A DNA stretch of 12,164 bases from Acidobacteriota bacterium (GTDB lineage Bacteria > Acidobacteriota > Thermoanaerobaculia > Multivoradales > JAHEKO01): the NCBI GenBank assembly GCA_027296385.1, contig JAPUJD010000229.1, positions 1-12,164 of the forward strand, written 5' to 3'. The notes below the pieces were generated by a model, which saw only the letters and a program-made list of their open reading frames with translations, was not told the origin of the DNA and did no database searches. The position numbers were made by a program, and so were the translations under genes. Shown piece after piece: positions 1-5,651 of the stretch. The stretch's first letter is position 1. Each line of letters opens with the position of its first letter.

Positions 1-195
1 TCGAAGCAGCGGCATGATCAACTCGCCTCCACTCTCGAGCCGGATCCGCACCCTCTCACCATCGAGCTCGTAGCTCTCGGCCTTGAGAAAGCGCCCATTG
101 TCCAGAATCACGATCTCACCGCGCGCGAGCGACGGCACGACCACAATTAGCACCACCGCGAGAGTCGAGACGAGCGGCAAGGACGAACGACCCAT
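1..195 (-). CDS. Secreted protein N-terminus, possibly a lytic transglycosylase (partial, runs off left edge)
   Basis: The frame is open for 65 codons from the ATG at 195 to the window edge. The first ~25 residues are a signal peptide: a short basic start (MGRSS), then a Leu/Val-rich core, then SLARG before the mature part. The mature start reads GEIVILDNGRFLKAESYELD and continues with a pattern of short beta strands ending GGELIMPL. I associate this short 'DNGR...SYE...GGEL' module with the N-terminus of secreted lytic transglycosylases in Acidobacteriota. The catalytic domain would lie outside the window, so this assignment is a recollection of family style only. The gene begins 47 bp after the xerD stop in the same orientation, with only a weak GGGT-like ribosome site, and is probably co-transcribed with xerD. 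That it is a secreted protein is well supported; the specific function is not. Confidence 0.6.
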   Translation of the reverse strand, partial: MGRSSLPLVSTLAVVLIVVVPSLARGEIVILDNGRFLKAESYELDGERVRIRLESGGELIMPLLR

Positions 196-242
196 GAGAC
201 CCGATAGTAGCAACAGTACCTACGGGTTTGCCGAAAAACCGA

Positions 243-1148
243 CTACTTCGCTCTGGGATGGAACTCGTCGTACAGGCTGCGCAGCCGCTGGGCATGGATA
301 TGAGTGTAGATCTCGGTCGTCGAGATGTCAGCGTGTCCCAACATCATCTGGACGGCTATCAGGTCGGCCCCGTGCTCCAGAAGGTGGGTGGCGAAGCTGT
401 GCCGCAACACGTGCGGCGACAACCGCTCGATCCCGGCTCTGAGGCCGTAGCCGCGGAGGATCTTCCAGAAGCCCTGCCGCGTCAGGCCGCCGCCCAGCCG
501 GTTGACGAACACGATCTCGTGGCGTCCCCGCACCAGCCGCGGACGGGCAGCCGCCAGGTACTCCTCGACACAGCGCTCGGCCTGCTCGCCGATCGGCACG
601 ATGCGCTCCTTGCTTCCCTTGCCGAACGCAACCAGAAACCCGGCGTCGAGGCGCAGCTGCGGCAGAGTGAGCCCGACCAACTCGCTCACTCGCAAGCCGG
701 TGGCGTAGAGCAGCTCGATCATCGCCTGGTCACGGCAGCCCAAGGGGGTCGACGGGTCTGCGAGCGCCAGCAGATCTTCGATCTGCGTTTCGGTCAGGAC
801 CCGCGGCAGTGTGCGCCAGAGCTTGGGCGGCAGCAGATTGACGGCCGGGTTGTCGACCCGATCGCCGCTCTCCACGAGATGCTGGAAGAATCCCCGGATT
901 ACGACCAAAGCCCGCCTGATCGATCGCGGACTGAGCCCGCGCGAGCGCTGCCGCCGCAGGTGAGCGGAGAGGAAGGAGGCATCGACACTCCCCCACTCCC
1001 GTCTCGTTGCTCGCAGGGCCGCGGTGAGCTTGCGCAGATCGCTGCCGTAGGACTCCACCGTGCGCGGCGACAGCCCACGCTCCAGAGCAAGAGACTCCAG
1101 ATAGCGCTGGACCAGCCGGTCCGGGCCCTGGGATCTGCTGGCATTCAC
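243..1148 (-). CDS. xerD: Site-specific tyrosine recombinase, XerD type
   Basis: 301 aa, the usual length for XerC/XerD, which resolve chromosome dimers at dif by cutting and rejoining DNA through a 3'-phosphotyrosine. Residues ~9-95 form the N-terminal SAM-like core-binding domain (LVQRYLESLALERGLSPRTV). Residues ~115-295 form the catalytic domain. All catalytic residues are visible: R153 in TGLRVSEL, K177 in GKGSKERIVPIG, H246 and R249 in LSPHVLRHSFATHLLEHGADL, H272 in LGHADIS, and Y281 in TEIYTHI. The start is a GTG at 1148, 18 bp after the stop of the upstream acyltransferase gene; a GAGG at 1165-1168 is rather far for a ribosome site, so translation may be coupled. I see no integron, phage or transposon genes nearby, which favours a housekeeping recombinase over an element-borne one. 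XerC versus XerD is the main uncertainty; the LSPHVLRHSFATHLLEHGADL block looks more like XerD. Confidence 0.88.
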   Translation of the reverse strand: MNASRSQGPDRLVQRYLESLALERGLSPRTVESYGSDLRKLTAALRATRREWGSVDASFLSAHLRRQRSRGLSPRSIRRALVVIRGFFQHLVESGDRVDNPAVNLLPPKLWRTLPRVLTETQIEDLLALADPSTPLGCRDQAMIELLYATGLRVSELVGLTLPQLRLDAGFLVAFGKGSKERIVPIGEQAERCVEEYLAAARPRLVRGRHEIVFVNRLGGGLTRQGFWKILRGYGLRAGIERLSPHVLRHSFATHLLEHGADLIAVQMMLGHADISTTEIYTHIHAQRLRSLYDEFHPRAK

Positions 1149-1166
1149 GACGGGCCTGATGGGACC

Positions 1167-2414
1167 TCAGCTCGAGAGAGCGCCCTGCCTGCGGCACAGC
1201 GCCAGAATCTCGTCCTCAGTCAATAGGCGATCCGATGCCTTTGCCCGCCGGAAGATCGCCTCGACCAGACTCGCGCCCGCATCGATCCCCCGCTCCTCCA
1301 GCCAGAAGACAATGTTCGACCGACCGCACATCGGTCCGACCTCGATCAGCTGGCGGCGTCCGACGAGACTGGCTGGGACCCCGGAGTAGATTCGGTCCGC
1401 CAGCCAGTCCTCCCCCTTGGCCCGGGCCTTGATGATGGCTGCGGCGTGCACGCCCGTGCCGGTACGGAAAGCATCCCGCCCGATGACCGGATAGTTGTCC
1501 GGCAGCGGCACCCCGGTGGTCTCCGACACCAGCTTGCAATACTCAGGGAGTCGCTCCAAGTTGCGATCCGACCAGCCCAGCAATGCCATGTTGACCATCA
1601 GCAGGTCGATCGCCGTATTGCCGACTCGCTCACCGATACCCAAAGCCGTGCCGTGCAAGCGATCGGCCCCGGCGGCGGCGGCGGCGAACGAGTTGATCAA
1701 CGCCAGACCGCGGTCGCGGTGCCCGTGCCAGTCGACCTTCACTTCCTCACCGGTGCCGTCGACCACCCCGCGGATGAAACGGATCAGCCGGTCCGCCCCA
1801 CGCGGCGTGGCGTGGCCGACGGTGTCGGCTACGCAGACCCTCCGCGCCCCCGCCTCCACCGCCGCCGTATAGAGCTGCCTCAGATCCTCGGGCTTGGCCC
1901 GGGTCGTGTCCTCGGTGACGTACATCACCGGTAGCTCGTGAGCGACGGCGAGGCCGACCGCATCCCGGGTCAGCCGGACCAAACGGTCGAGATCCCAGTC
2001 CTCGGTGAATTGGCGGATCGGGCTCGAGCCCAGGAAGCAGGCAACCTCTATCGGTAGGCCCACCTGCTGCGAGATCTCGACGATCGGCAGGATATCCGCC
2101 TCCAGGGTCCGGGCGGCGCAGTTCGGCGCGATCGCGAGATCGTGATCGACGATTTCCTGAGCGAGCCGCGTCACGTCGCCGACGACATGGGGGCCCGCCC
2201 CCGGCAAGCCGATGTTGGCCGCTTCGATCCCCAGCTCGGCCATCAGGTGGAGAATCCGCACCTTGTCCTCGATCGGCGGCGAGATCACGGACGGCGATTG
2301 CAAGCCGTCGCGCAGCGTCTCGTCGTCGAGCTCCACGACGCCCCGAAGCGGCCGCAAGTCCTCCCCGCCGTCGCGGTTCCAATCAAAGACCAGTTCCGAC
2401 TCGGTGATCCTCAT
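1167..2414 (-). CDS. LeuA/homocitrate-synthase family acyltransferase lacking the regulatory domain
   Basis: 415 aa DRE-TIM metallolyase. This family condenses acetyl-CoA with a 2-oxoacid (2-isopropylmalate, citramalate or homocitrate synthase). The TIM barrel begins at D31-E32-T33-L34-R35-D36-G37, where D31 is the expected metal ligand. H230 and H232 (DWHGHRDRGL) are the HxH metal ligands, with Arg replacing the usual Asn of HxHND. GERVGN (261-266) supplies the conserved Asn. The linker subdomain follows, with VIGRDAFRTGTGVH ending at H323 and then K329, and VGRRQLIEVGPMCGRSN. The protein stops at the point where LeuA proteins continue into a ~130-aa leucine-binding dimer domain, so feedback inhibition by leucine is not expected. 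I chose the ATG at 2414 because the frame further upstream lies over the dehydrogenase gene in another frame, and a TATAAT sits just ahead of it. The substrate cannot be fixed from sequence; isopropylmalate, citramalate and homocitrate are all possible. Confidence 0.85.
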   Translation of the reverse strand: MRITESELVFDWNRDGGEDLRPLRGVVELDDETLRDGLQSPSVISPPIEDKVRILHLMAELGIEAANIGLPGAGPHVVGDVTRLAQEIVDHDLAIAPNCAARTLEADILPIVEISQQVGLPIEVACFLGSSPIRQFTEDWDLDRLVRLTRDAVGLAVAHELPVMYVTEDTTRAKPEDLRQLYTAAVEAGARRVCVADTVGHATPRGADRLIRFIRGVVDGTGEEVKVDWHGHRDRGLALINSFAAAAAGADRLHGTALGIGERVGNTAIDLLMVNMALLGWSDRNLERLPEYCKLVSETTGVPLPDNYPVIGRDAFRTGTGVHAAAIIKARAKGEDWLADRIYSGVPASLVGRRQLIEVGPMCGRSNIVFWLEERGIDAGASLVEAIFRRAKASDRLLTEDEILALCRRQGALSS

Positions 2415-2421
2415 GGGCTCG

Positions 2422-2427
2422 ATTATA
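2422..2427 (-). promoter_or_regulatory. Perfect -10 box (TATAAT) for the LeuA-like gene, possible leaderless start
   Basis: On the minus strand a consensus TATAAT is followed by only 7 nt (2421-2415) and then the ATG at 2414. A sigma70-type start falls about 7 nt after the -10 box, so the mRNA would begin at or next to the start codon. There is no Shine-Dalgarno sequence in the gap. At 17-bp spacing the -35 position reads GGCGAC, a poor match to TTGACA. The 118-bp gap to the upstream gene (2415-2532) leaves room for a separate promoter. The box is directly visible; its activity is inferred. Confidence 0.5.
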
Positions 2428-2532
2428 GGGGCTGCCTCGCCTCGGTCGCCGTCCCGAGCGTCAGGCCGAAGAGGGTTTCCTCCATTGGTGTTCGAGTCGG
2501 CAAGAAGCAGGAGAAGAACGAGGGGGACGATG

Positions 2533-3627
2533 CTATTTCTCGGCAGAGCCGCAGAGATGCTCCACCAGATAGTCACCGACTTGTTCAGTCGTGTCCGGGC
2601 CGCCGAGGTCCTGGGTCGTGCGGCCCGCCCGGATGCTCGCCACCACCGCCTGCTCGACCTCAAGCGCCGCCTCGGCGTGGCCGAGCTGGTCGAGCATGAG
2701 GGCTGCCGACACCACGGCGCCCAGTGGATTGGCGCGACCAGAACCCGCGTGCTTCGGCGCCGAACCGTGCACGGGCTCGAACATCGAGACTCTCCCCGGG
2801 TGGATATTGGCCGACGCGGCCACCCCGAGCCCACCCTGGAGCGCGGCCCCGAGGTCGGTGATGATGTCGCCGAACATGTTGTTGGTGACGATGACCTCGA
2901 ACTGCTCGGGCTTGCGCACGAGCTGCATGGCCAGGGCGTCGACGAACCAGTGCTGGGCCTCGATGGCGGGATAGTCGGCCGACACCTCGTCGAAGCAGCG
3001 CTGCCACAGATCCCCGGCGTAGCGCATGATGTTGGACTTGTCCGACATGCAGACCCGGCTCTTGCCGTGGGCGACGGCCCAGTCGAAAGCGGCGCGCAGG
3101 ATGCGCTCGACGCCGTGCCGGGTGTGCAACTCCTCCTGGACCGCGATCTCGTCCGGTGTGCCGACCTTGAAGTTGCCGCCGACGCCGACGTAAGCGCCCT
3201 CGGTGTTCTCGCGGAAGACGACGAAGTCGATGTCGGCCACCGTCTTGCCCTTCAGCGGGCAGAGCGCCTCGTCGTAGAGCTTGATGGGGCGGAAATTGAT
3301 ATAGAGGTCGAGGCCGAAACGGATGCCGAGCAGGATGTCGGCCGCATGCTTCATGTCCGGCACCCGTGGATCGCCGTAGGCGCCGATGAAGATCGCGGCG
3401 TAGTTGTCGCGCAAGTCCTCGAGGGCCCCTTCCGGCAGGCTTTCACCGGTCTCCAGGTAGCGATCAGCGTCCCACGGCAACGGCACCAGCTCGAGCGGCA
3501 GATTCCACCGGCTCTTCACCACCTCGAGGACCTTGGTCGCTTCCGCCGTCACGTCGCGGCCGATACCGTCGCCGGCGAGAACCGCGATGCGCTGGGGATT
3601 GCGGTCCTTGGGATCGGTCGTGTTCAT
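2533..3627 (-). CDS. Isocitrate/isopropylmalate dehydrogenase family enzyme (LeuB/TtuC-like)
   Basis: 364 aa, the normal length for the beta-decarboxylating dehydrogenases, which oxidise a 2-hydroxyacid and remove the adjacent carboxylate. The start IAVLAGDGIGRDV (14-26) is the family opening. Substrate arginines are R103, R113 and R139; the catalytic pair is Y146 and K197 (SDKSNIM); metal aspartates are D230, D254 and D258 (NMFGDIITDLG). LL-x-x-R (99-103) resembles the hydrophobic pocket of isopropylmalate dehydrogenase, whereas FRENTEGAY (138-146) and the GVERILRAAFDWA helix resemble tartrate/D-malate dehydrogenases. The nucleotide loop reads EPVHGSAPKHAG with Lys292, where NAD-specific LeuB normally has Asp. 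The ATG at 3627 overlaps the stop of the DUF819 gene. It lies 118 bp ahead of the LeuA-like gene, so a shared route such as leucine-type chain elongation is plausible, but the substrate is undecided. Confidence 0.85.
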   Translation of the reverse strand: MNTTDPKDRNPQRIAVLAGDGIGRDVTAEATKVLEVVKSRWNLPLELVPLPWDADRYLETGESLPEGALEDLRDNYAAIFIGAYGDPRVPDMKHAADILLGIRFGLDLYINFRPIKLYDEALCPLKGKTVADIDFVVFRENTEGAYVGVGGNFKVGTPDEIAVQEELHTRHGVERILRAAFDWAVAHGKSRVCMSDKSNIMRYAGDLWQRCFDEVSADYPAIEAQHWFVDALAMQLVRKPEQFEVIVTNNMFGDIITDLGAALQGGLGVAASANIHPGRVSMFEPVHGSAPKHAGSGRANPLGAVVSAALMLDQLGHAEAALEVEQAVVASIRAGRTTQDLGGPDTTEQVGDYLVEHLCGSAEK

Positions 3628-4799
3628 CCACCGCCTCCAACCCAGCGACAGAGCTGCGCCGCGACGATGGCCAGGTAGTTCCCCATCGCGTAGCCGAGAA
3701 GAGCCATGAGGATCGAAACCGGGACCAGGCTCTCCCGGTGGTGGGCGGCAACGACCGGGGCCGACGCCGCGCCACCGACATTGGCGGCGGAGGCGATCGC
3801 AGCGCTGTGAACGTCCACTTTGAACAACCACGCTCCGGCGAGACAGAAGACACCGTGCACCGCGATCCAGATCGCCGTCCCCAAGAGGAAAGCGGGTGCC
3901 TGAGCCAGGCCCTCGAGCGACGCGACCGCGCCCATTCGGGCGACGAAGACATAGACGATGGCCATCGCCAGGTTGTGCGACGAGGGCAGTTTCTTCGCCG
4001 GGGTGAAGGAGAGCAGGATGCCGAGCGTGGAGACCAGGAGCACGGCCCAGGTTCCCGTCGTGATCACCTCCCTTCCCGGCCGTCCGATCTCCGGTAGCAA
4101 CGGCGCCAGCCAGCCCGCGAACCACGCCACCCCGGCGGCGATCGCGGCCAGATAGAGGACGTGCCGTACCGCGGGCGGCTTCTCTTCCTTGACCTCCAGG
4201 GCCGCGGCGGCCTCCATACGCTCGAGACGATCGTCCGCCACCCCGGTCCACTTATTGAACCGATCGGCGAAGTTCTTCGACACGAGGAGGAGCGGTAGCC
4301 ACCCGACGTAGATCACGGTATCCGCTAGAACGGCCAGGCCGAACTGGTCGGCTGGAGTGTCGAGCGCCGCGGCCGCAGCGGCCATGTTGCCCGTGCCACC
4401 GATCCAGGAGCCGGCGAGAGCGCCGAATCCTCTCCAGGCATCGGGACTGAGCCAGCGATGGACGAAGAAGTACCCCACCGGCGCACCGAGCACGATCCCC
4501 GCCGTGCCCATCAGCATCACCAGTATCCCCTTGCCCATCACCCGCACCGCGGCGCCCACGTCGACCGCCAGCAGCAGCAGGACGATGAACATCGGCAGTC
4601 CGTACTGCCGTAGAACGTCGTAGGTCGGTGAGCTGTCGGGCAGCACGCCGACGTTGCGCAGTACCATGGGCGTCGCGTAGATCCAGATCAGCGGCACCAC
4701 GTACTTGAAGATCTTCCAGCCGGTGGCGCGCGCGAGCCAGAAGTAGAATGCGGCAACCCCTGTCAGGACAGCCAGCACGGCACCGGGAGACTCGATCAC
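3624..4799 (-). CDS. DUF819 family integral membrane protein, predicted transporter
   Basis: 391 aa and strongly hydrophobic, with roughly ten or more membrane segments, consistent with the DUF819 (YjcL-like) family, whose substrate is not established. Two glycine-rich segments stand out: GSWIGGTGNMAAAAAAL (130-146) and SAANVGGAASAPVVAA (337-352). They look like the paired re-entrant motifs of an internally duplicated transporter fold. A soluble charged loop lies at about 176-212 (FADRFNKW...EVKEEKPP). The start is a GTG at 4799 with no Shine-Dalgarno but a possible extended -10 just upstream. The gene ends in an ATGA overlap with the dehydrogenase, so the two proteins are probably made together. 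One reading is that it moves a hydroxy- or oxo-carboxylate connected with that enzyme. This is inference from context only. The family call is good; the function is unknown. Confidence 0.8.
   Translation of the reverse strand: MIESPGAVLAVLTGVAAFYFWLARATGWKIFKYVVPLIWIYATPMVLRNVGVLPDSSPTYDVLRQYGLPMFIVLLLLAVDVGAAVRVMGKGILVMLMGTAGIVLGAPVGYFFVHRWLSPDAWRGFGALAGSWIGGTGNMAAAAAALDTPADQFGLAVLADTVIYVGWLPLLLVSKNFADRFNKWTGVADDRLERMEAAAALEVKEEKPPAVRHVLYLAAIAAGVAWFAGWLAPLLPEIGRPGREVITTGTWAVLLVSTLGILLSFTPAKKLPSSHNLAMAIVYVFVARMGAVASLEGLAQAPAFLLGTAIWIAVHGVFCLAGAWLFKVDVHSAAIASAANVGGAASAPVVAAHHRESLVPVSILMALLGYAMGNYLAIVAAQLCRWVGGGG
3634..3638 (-). promoter_or_regulatory. Shine-Dalgarno GGAGG for the LeuB/TtuC-like gene
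   Basis: GGAGG on the minus strand lies 6 nt before the ATG at 3627 and inside the last glycine codons of the DUF819 gene. It fixes the dehydrogenase start and makes the ATGA overlap a likely point of coupled translation. Confidence 0.7.
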
Positions 4800-4805
4800 G
4801 GCGCG

Positions 4806-4814
4806 AACATATCA
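4806..4814 (-). promoter_or_regulatory. Possible extended -10 (TGaTATgtT) ahead of the DUF819 gene
   Basis: The minus strand reads TGATATGTT, matching TGn plus a four-of-six -10 box, with 6 nt before the GTG at 4799. As at the LeuA-like gene, no ribosome site is seen and a transcript would start at the initiation codon. The 39-bp gap from the DUF2071 stop is also compatible with simple read-through, so this is a weak call. Confidence 0.28.
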
Positions 4815-4838
4815 GACCGTCCGAGGCCCTGGCCCGGA

Positions 4839-5585
4839 CTAACCCGGAGCCGGTACGCGGCTCGGCATCACCCCTTTCACCGCCCTCCCGAGCTCGAAGC
4901 TCAGGGGGATCTCGGGGCAGAGCCAAGCGGAGTGGATCGCCGGCCAGTCGCTCTCGTGGGCGCCTCCGATGAGGCGGCGCAGCAAGCTGTCCTGTAGCAC
5001 GTCGACGGTCATCGGCCACACGACGGTCACGCTGTGCGAGGTCTCGATCTTGTGCAACCTGCCCCCTACCGAGAGATAGCCCCGGTCCCGGCGCCGAAAG
5101 TAATCGCAGGTCCGCTGCCAGGAACCGAGATCAGGACCCGCGCCCAGTTTCGGCTCGCTCTGGCGGCTCGCCACCTCCAGGAAGCCGCGGGCCTTGGCGC
5201 GCCAGGTCCAACCCTGTGCCCCGGTGTCGCGGGACGGTCGCGGGTAGGCGAATCGACCTCGCACGAGGCCGCTCTGGCCGGCCGCCTGGGCCAGCGGTAC
5301 GACCCAGCGAGGAACGATCAGGGCCTTGAACAGGACCGACGGTACGCCCTCTTCGTCGGCGACGTAGAGCCGCACGTTGAGCTGCGGGTAGGACAAGCGA
5401 GCCCAGGGCATCGCCGCCAACCGCAAGCCGCTCTGGCGGAAGAGCAGCCCGGAGACGAATCCGTAGCGCACACCCGCCACCGAATGAAGCTCGTAGCGCA
5501 GGCTTTCGGGCAGCGGCGGCAGCCGATCGCAGGGCACAGCCCAGTTGACGTAGAGGCAGTCTCGGACGACGGTTCGTAGGAGCAT
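4839..5585 (-). CDS. DUF2071 (YqjF-like) domain protein
   Basis: 248 aa with no signal peptide or membrane segment. The order of conserved pieces fits DUF2071/YqjF: an opening 'LYVNWAVPCDRLPPLPESL' (a Trp-rich strand followed by LP), then GVRYGFVSGLLFRQSGLRL, PQLNVRLYVADEEGVPSVLF in the centre, and a long arm with YPRPSRD and WTWRAKARGF. NVRLYV followed by G-x-x-S-V-x-F is the most recognisable part of this family. The family has no established biochemical role, and I see no catalytic signature. It begins at an ATG at 5585, has no obvious Shine-Dalgarno, and is divergent from the M28 peptidase across 66 bp. The DUF819 gene starts 39 bp downstream, so this is probably the first gene of the left-hand operon. 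Confidence 0.7.
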   Translation of the reverse strand: MLLRTVVRDCLYVNWAVPCDRLPPLPESLRYELHSVAGVRYGFVSGLLFRQSGLRLAAMPWARLSYPQLNVRLYVADEEGVPSVLFKALIVPRWVVPLAQAAGQSGLVRGRFAYPRPSRDTGAQGWTWRAKARGFLEVASRQSEPKLGAGPDLGSWQRTCDYFRRRDRGYLSVGGRLHKIETSHSVTVVWPMTVDVLQDSLLRRLIGGAHESDWPAIHSAWLCPEIPLSFELGRAVKGVMPSRVPAPG

Positions 5586-5596
5586 CTGGAAACGAG

Positions 5597-5609
5597 CGGT
5601 GAGTCACCG
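5597..5609. promoter_or_regulatory. 13-bp perfect palindrome between divergent genes, candidate operator
   Basis: CGGTGA-G-TCACCG is a perfect dyad with one central base. It lies 11 bp outside the DUF2071 start codon and 42 bp before the M28 start. A CCGGTT hexamer overlaps its right arm (5607-5612) and recurs 20 bp away at 5627-5632. A dyad in a short divergent intergenic region is where a dimeric repressor or activator could act on both genes. No regulator gene lies in the window and binding is inferred only from position and symmetry. Confidence 0.33.
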
Positions 5610-5641
5610 GTTGTTGCTAGAGTGCGCCGGTTCAACCTATC

Positions 5642-5646
5642 AGGAG
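5642..5646 (+). promoter_or_regulatory. Shine-Dalgarno AGGAG for the M28 peptidase
   Basis: AGGAG lies 5 nt before the ATG at 5652. This selects that ATG over the in-frame GTG at 5622, which would add ten residues ahead of the lipoprotein signal. Confidence 0.75.
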
Positions 5647-5651
5647 CGCTC

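Noticed and set aside
225..240. Small hairpin after xerD (GGTTT/AAACC) as a terminator
   Set aside because: The stem is only 5 bp and no T tract follows in the direction of transcription.
243..1148. XerD as an integrase of a mobile element
   Set aside because: No element genes, att-like repeats, tRNA or composition change are visible; length and motifs fit the housekeeping recombinase.
228..1226. Long plus-strand open frame of 332 codons opposite xerD
   Set aside because: It lies antisense to a gene with all catalytic residues intact, its protein is Gln/Arg/Pro-rich with no motif, and such frames are common in GC-rich DNA.
2422..2484. A 20-codon minus-strand open frame (MEETLFGLTLGTATEARQPL) with four Leu codons, considered as a leucine attenuation leader
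   Set aside because: It has no ribosome site, no run of adjacent Leu codons and no terminator/antiterminator pair; its stop codon lies inside the TATAAT box.
2415..2834. A 140-codon N-terminal extension of the LeuA-like frame
   Set aside because: It lies mostly over the dehydrogenase gene in another frame, is Arg/Ser-rich with no family similarity, and the family's start fits the ATG at 2414.
2212..3678. Long plus-strand open frame of 488 codons opposite the dehydrogenase
   Set aside because: It crosses the end of one real gene, an intergenic gap and all of another; composition is typical of an antisense shadow.
3628..4251. A 208-codon extension of the dehydrogenase frame
   Set aside because: It is the shadow of the DUF819 gene; the GGAGG before 3627 marks the true start.
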